Shown here in pieces: positions 51,256 to 53,188 of a DNA stretch of 53,188 nt (position 1 is the stretch's first letter; each line of letters starts with the position of its first letter). The DNA is from Bdellovibrionaceae bacterium UBA2339. Lineage in GTDB: Bacteria; Bdellovibrionota; Bdellovibrionia; Bdellovibrionales; JAMPXM01. The position numbers and the translations under genes were made by a program. The stretch lies in contig DDUL01000051.1 of NCBI GenBank assembly GCA_002344785.1, positions 5,150-58,337 on the forward strand. Direction: 5' to 3'. The notes beneath the pieces were generated by a model. That model did not search any database. It saw only the letters and a list, made by a program, of their open reading frames with translations, and had not been told where the DNA came from.

Positions 51256-52440
51256 ATGAAAAATTATTTGTTCACCAGTGAGTCCGTTTCGGAAGGCCAT
51301 CCCGACAAAGTCGCCGATCAAATCAGCGATGCGGTTTTGGATGCCTATCTCGAGCTTGATCCTAAATCGAAAGTGGCCTGCGAAACTTTGGTCACTACTG
51401 GCCTGGCTGTGGTGGCAGGTGAAATCCGCACGCAAGCTGACCCTCGCAAAGTCGATGTTCAACAAATCGCGCGCGATACGATCTTGAAAATTGGCTATGA
51501 CGACGCGGCCAAAGGCTTTGACGGAAAGACCTGCGGCGTCCTCGTCACTTTGCATGGTCAGAGCGACGACATTTTCCAAGGCGTGAACGAACAAACCTCG
51601 ATGTCTGGCGAGCAAGGCGCTGGCGATCAAGGTCTGATGTTTGGCTATGCCAGCAATGAGACGACAGAGTTCATGCCGCTCTCGATCAGCCTTTCGCATA
51701 AGCTCCTGCTTGAGCTTTCAAAGGCTCGCCACGGAAAGAAAGTTCCTTGGCTGTGCCCCGACTCGAAAAGCCAGGTCACCATCGAGTACGTGGATGGTAA
51801 ACCTAAGCGCGTCTCGGCAGTTGTTCTTTCAACTCAGCACCTCGAGTCCGCAACTTTGCCGATGATCACAGACTTTGTTCGTGAGGAGATCATCAAGAAA
51901 GTGATTCCCGCGGAGTGGTTGGACGCGAAGACGGCCTATCACATCAACCCGACCGGCAAGTTCGTCATCGGTGGTCCCCATGGTGACTGCGGATTGACGG
52001 GCCGAAAAATTATTGTCGACACCTATGGTGGCCATGGTGCACATGGCGGCGGTGCCTTCTCAGGAAAGGACCCATCGAAAGTGGATCGTTCTGCTGCGTA
52101 TGCGGCCCGCCACGTCGCCAAAAACATCGTCGCGGCTGGACTTGCTGAGCGTTGCCTCGTGCAAGTGGCGTACGCCATCGGTGTTGCGGAACCCGTCAGC
52201 TTGATGGTGCAAGACTATGGCACCAGCAAAGTTGGTGGAGAGACCTTGTCGAAGGCCGTGCGTGAGATCTGGAATCTCAAGCCCGCGTCCATCGTGCAGC
52301 AGTTTGATCTCACTAAACCGCGCTACAAAAAGACCGCAAGCTATGGACACTTTGGCCGTAACGAACCCGAGTTCACTTGGGAGCGCACAGACAAAGTGGA
52401 GCAGCTCAAGGACGTCGTGAAGACACTGTCGCGAGCCTAA
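51256..52440 (+). CDS. metK: S-adenosylmethionine synthetase
   Basis: A 394-residue enzyme making S-adenosylmethionine from methionine and ATP. Family segments: FTSESVSEGHPDKVADQISD at the N-terminus, GEQGAGDQGLMFGYA, GGPHGDCGLTGRKIIVDTYG and GGGAFSGKDPSKVDRSAAY. Length is normal. It stands alone between a terminator and another terminator, driven by the promoter at 51219-51247. No SAM riboswitch is visible in the 115-base upstream gap. Confidence 0.97.
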   Translation: MKNYLFTSESVSEGHPDKVADQISDAVLDAYLELDPKSKVACETLVTTGLAVVAGEIRTQADPRKVDVQQIARDTILKIGYDDAAKGFDGKTCGVLVTLHGQSDDIFQGVNEQTSMSGEQGAGDQGLMFGYASNETTEFMPLSISLSHKLLLELSKARHGKKVPWLCPDSKSQVTIEYVDGKPKRVSAVVLSTQHLESATLPMITDFVREEIIKKVIPAEWLDAKTAYHINPTGKFVIGGPHGDCGLTGRKIIVDTYGGHGAHGGGAFSGKDPSKVDRSAAYAARHVAKNIVAAGLAERCLVQVAYAIGVAEPVSLMVQDYGTSKVGGETLSKAVREIWNLKPASIVQQFDLTKPRYKKTASYGHFGRNEPEFTWERTDKVEQLKDVVKTLSRA

Positions 52441-52537
52441 GGGCCGACTTGCAGCGGGCGCCCTGGCGCCGACGGTCATGATCTCCTGTGATCCAAATGC
52501 TGCGATCTCATCCTACGATCCATCCTACGTTCTAAAG

Positions 52538-52562
52538 ACGCCCCCATCGGGGCGTTTTTTTT
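52538..52562 (+). terminator. Intrinsic terminator of metK
   Basis: ACGCCCC (52538-52544) pairs with GGGGCGT (52549-52555) around a four-base loop and is followed by a T-run to 52562. Confidence 0.92.
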
Positions 52563-52644
52563 CGATCTATTTTTCGATTAATATGAGTCACGGAGAGAGC
52601 TGTGGGCCACTTCACTGAGCCGAATGCCCCAGTTTAAACAATTA

Positions 52645-52666
52645 CCATAGACCTATGGCAACATAG
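52645..52666. promoter_or_regulatory. Candidate operator: alternating CATAG/CTATG half-sites
   Basis: CATAG (52646-52650), CTATG (52653-52657) and CATAG (52662-52666) form two overlapping inverted repeats about 45 bases ahead of the ribbon-helix-helix gene. Such short alternating half-sites suit an RHH repressor, so autoregulation is possible. Confidence 0.4.
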
Positions 52667-52707
52667 GGTTTGCCAGGGCGCGCGTCTTCCTCTAGTCCTT
52701 GAGGACC

Positions 52708-53139
52708 ATGACTCGAAACAACTCTCGAAACCTCACGCGACTCAGCGAACGCCCCCTCGGTGATCGAAACGAATCGCCCGGTGATCTGAATTATGGCGGA
52801 TCCGGATCGCCTCGCGCCGATGGCCGAAGTGAATCCAGTCGAAAACTCGCGACCACCGTCTACATCACCGAAGAGCAGCAAGCCCTCTTGAAGGAACTCA
52901 ATCGCCGATCCCGCGTGCCGATCGCCGAGTACATCCGTGAAGGAATTGATTTGGTGCTCGACAAGCATCGCGCCTTGCTGCCAGGACAGTTGGCATTTGG
53001 GAATGTTGAACCCTCCGAGCAATTGCCAAACTCCAAGACTTCCGCCGAATCTTCGCAAGGCCGATCTCAAAGTTCCCGTCCGGCCTCATCGACCTCCAAC
53101 ATTGAATCTACAGCCGTGAATAAGGAAGAAGAGAACTGA
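52708..53139 (+). CDS. Ribbon-helix-helix DNA-binding protein
   Basis: A 143-residue protein with a central ribbon-helix-helix domain (about residues 45-87: KLATTVYITEEQQALLKELN, then RSRVPIAEYIREGIDLVLDK) flanked by disordered Ser/Arg/Asn-rich N- and C-terminal tails of 45 and 55 residues. RHH proteins bind DNA as dimers through the beta strand TTVYI. No toxin gene follows, because lepA begins one base after the stop, so it is not an obvious antitoxin. ATG 52708 with GAGG nearby is preferred over TTG 52699. Confidence 0.75.
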   Translation: MTRNNSRNLTRLSERPLGDRNESPGDLNYGGSGSPRADGRSESSRKLATTVYITEEQQALLKELNRRSRVPIAEYIREGIDLVLDKHRALLPGQLAFGNVEPSEQLPNSKTSAESSQGRSQSSRPASSTSNIESTAVNKEEEN

Positions 53140-53140
53140 C

Positions 53141-53188
53141 ATGCACGACCCGCAGCGAATCCGAAACTTCTCCATCATCGCGCACATC
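53141..53188 (+). CDS. lepA: Elongation factor 4 (LepA), N-terminal fragment
   Basis: The last 16 codons of the window, MHDPQRIRNFSIIAHI, match the N-terminus of LepA/EF-4, where IRNFSIIAHIDHGKST opens the GTPase domain. The gene runs off the right edge. GGAAGAAGAG lies just upstream inside the previous gene, so the two are probably co-transcribed. Confidence 0.85.
   Translation, partial: MHDPQRIRNFSIIAHI

Overview
The window looks like chromosome of a predatory or predator-related member of the Bdellovibrionota (Bdellovibrio-like). The reasons are a complete Glt/Agl gliding-motility cluster of the myxobacteria/Bdellovibrio kind, a stand-alone c-di-GMP-I aptamer RNA resembling the merRNA of Bdellovibrio bacteriovorus, a cupredoxin-CpaF gene pair reminiscent of the host-interaction (hit) locus, and promoters matching the flagellar sigma factor FliA, which drives attack-phase genes in Bdellovibrio. 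The taxon is inferred from gene content, not from a marker-gene tree. Coding density is high; no rRNA, tRNA, CRISPR array or insertion sequence was recognised.

Layout. 0-2.7 kb: partial dps, a secreted hypothetical protein, the c-di-GMP RNA (minus strand), a gene-poor stretch with a strong hairpin, and an Mrp-type ATPase. 2.8-7.4 kb: a membrane J-like protein, glycyl-tRNA synthetase and pyruvate phosphate dikinase. 7.4-13.7 kb: an accessory-looking segment with short palindromic repeats, an HNH nuclease and two large membrane proteins. 13.9-16.3 kb: a FliA-type promoter, a small protein, an exported cupredoxin-like protein and a lone CpaF ATPase. 16.4-22.8 kb: a hypothetical protein, enolase, FtsB, an HTH protein and DNA polymerase I. 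22.8-26.3 kb: a lipoprotein, an enlarged FliL-like protein and an FHA-containing sigma-54 activator. 26.6-31.1 kb: engB, a small membrane protein, kdsB, pyrG and kdsD. 31.2-45.4 kb: the gliding machinery (two outer-membrane barrels, GltC, GltD, GltE, a small protein at the GltF position, GltG, a TolQ-like and two TolR-like motor proteins) and, convergently, a GYF-GYF-PilZ protein. 45.5-53.2 kb: a fused LptC-LptA, LptB, RpoN, RNase Y, HPF, MetK, a ribbon-helix-helix protein and the start of LepA.

How it fits together. The usual proteobacterial neighbourhood kdsD-kdsC-lptC-lptA-lptB-rpoN-hpf is present but split by about 14 kb of gliding genes. At the left junction a degenerate KdsC phosphatase domain is fused in frame to the first gliding outer-membrane barrel; at the right junction lptC and lptA are a single gene. 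Two c-di-GMP-related elements (aptamer RNA and PilZ protein), together with putative FliA promoters ahead of several genes, suggest that surface motility, lipopolysaccharide export and dormancy functions here are tied to a motile attack-phase programme. That last statement is inference.
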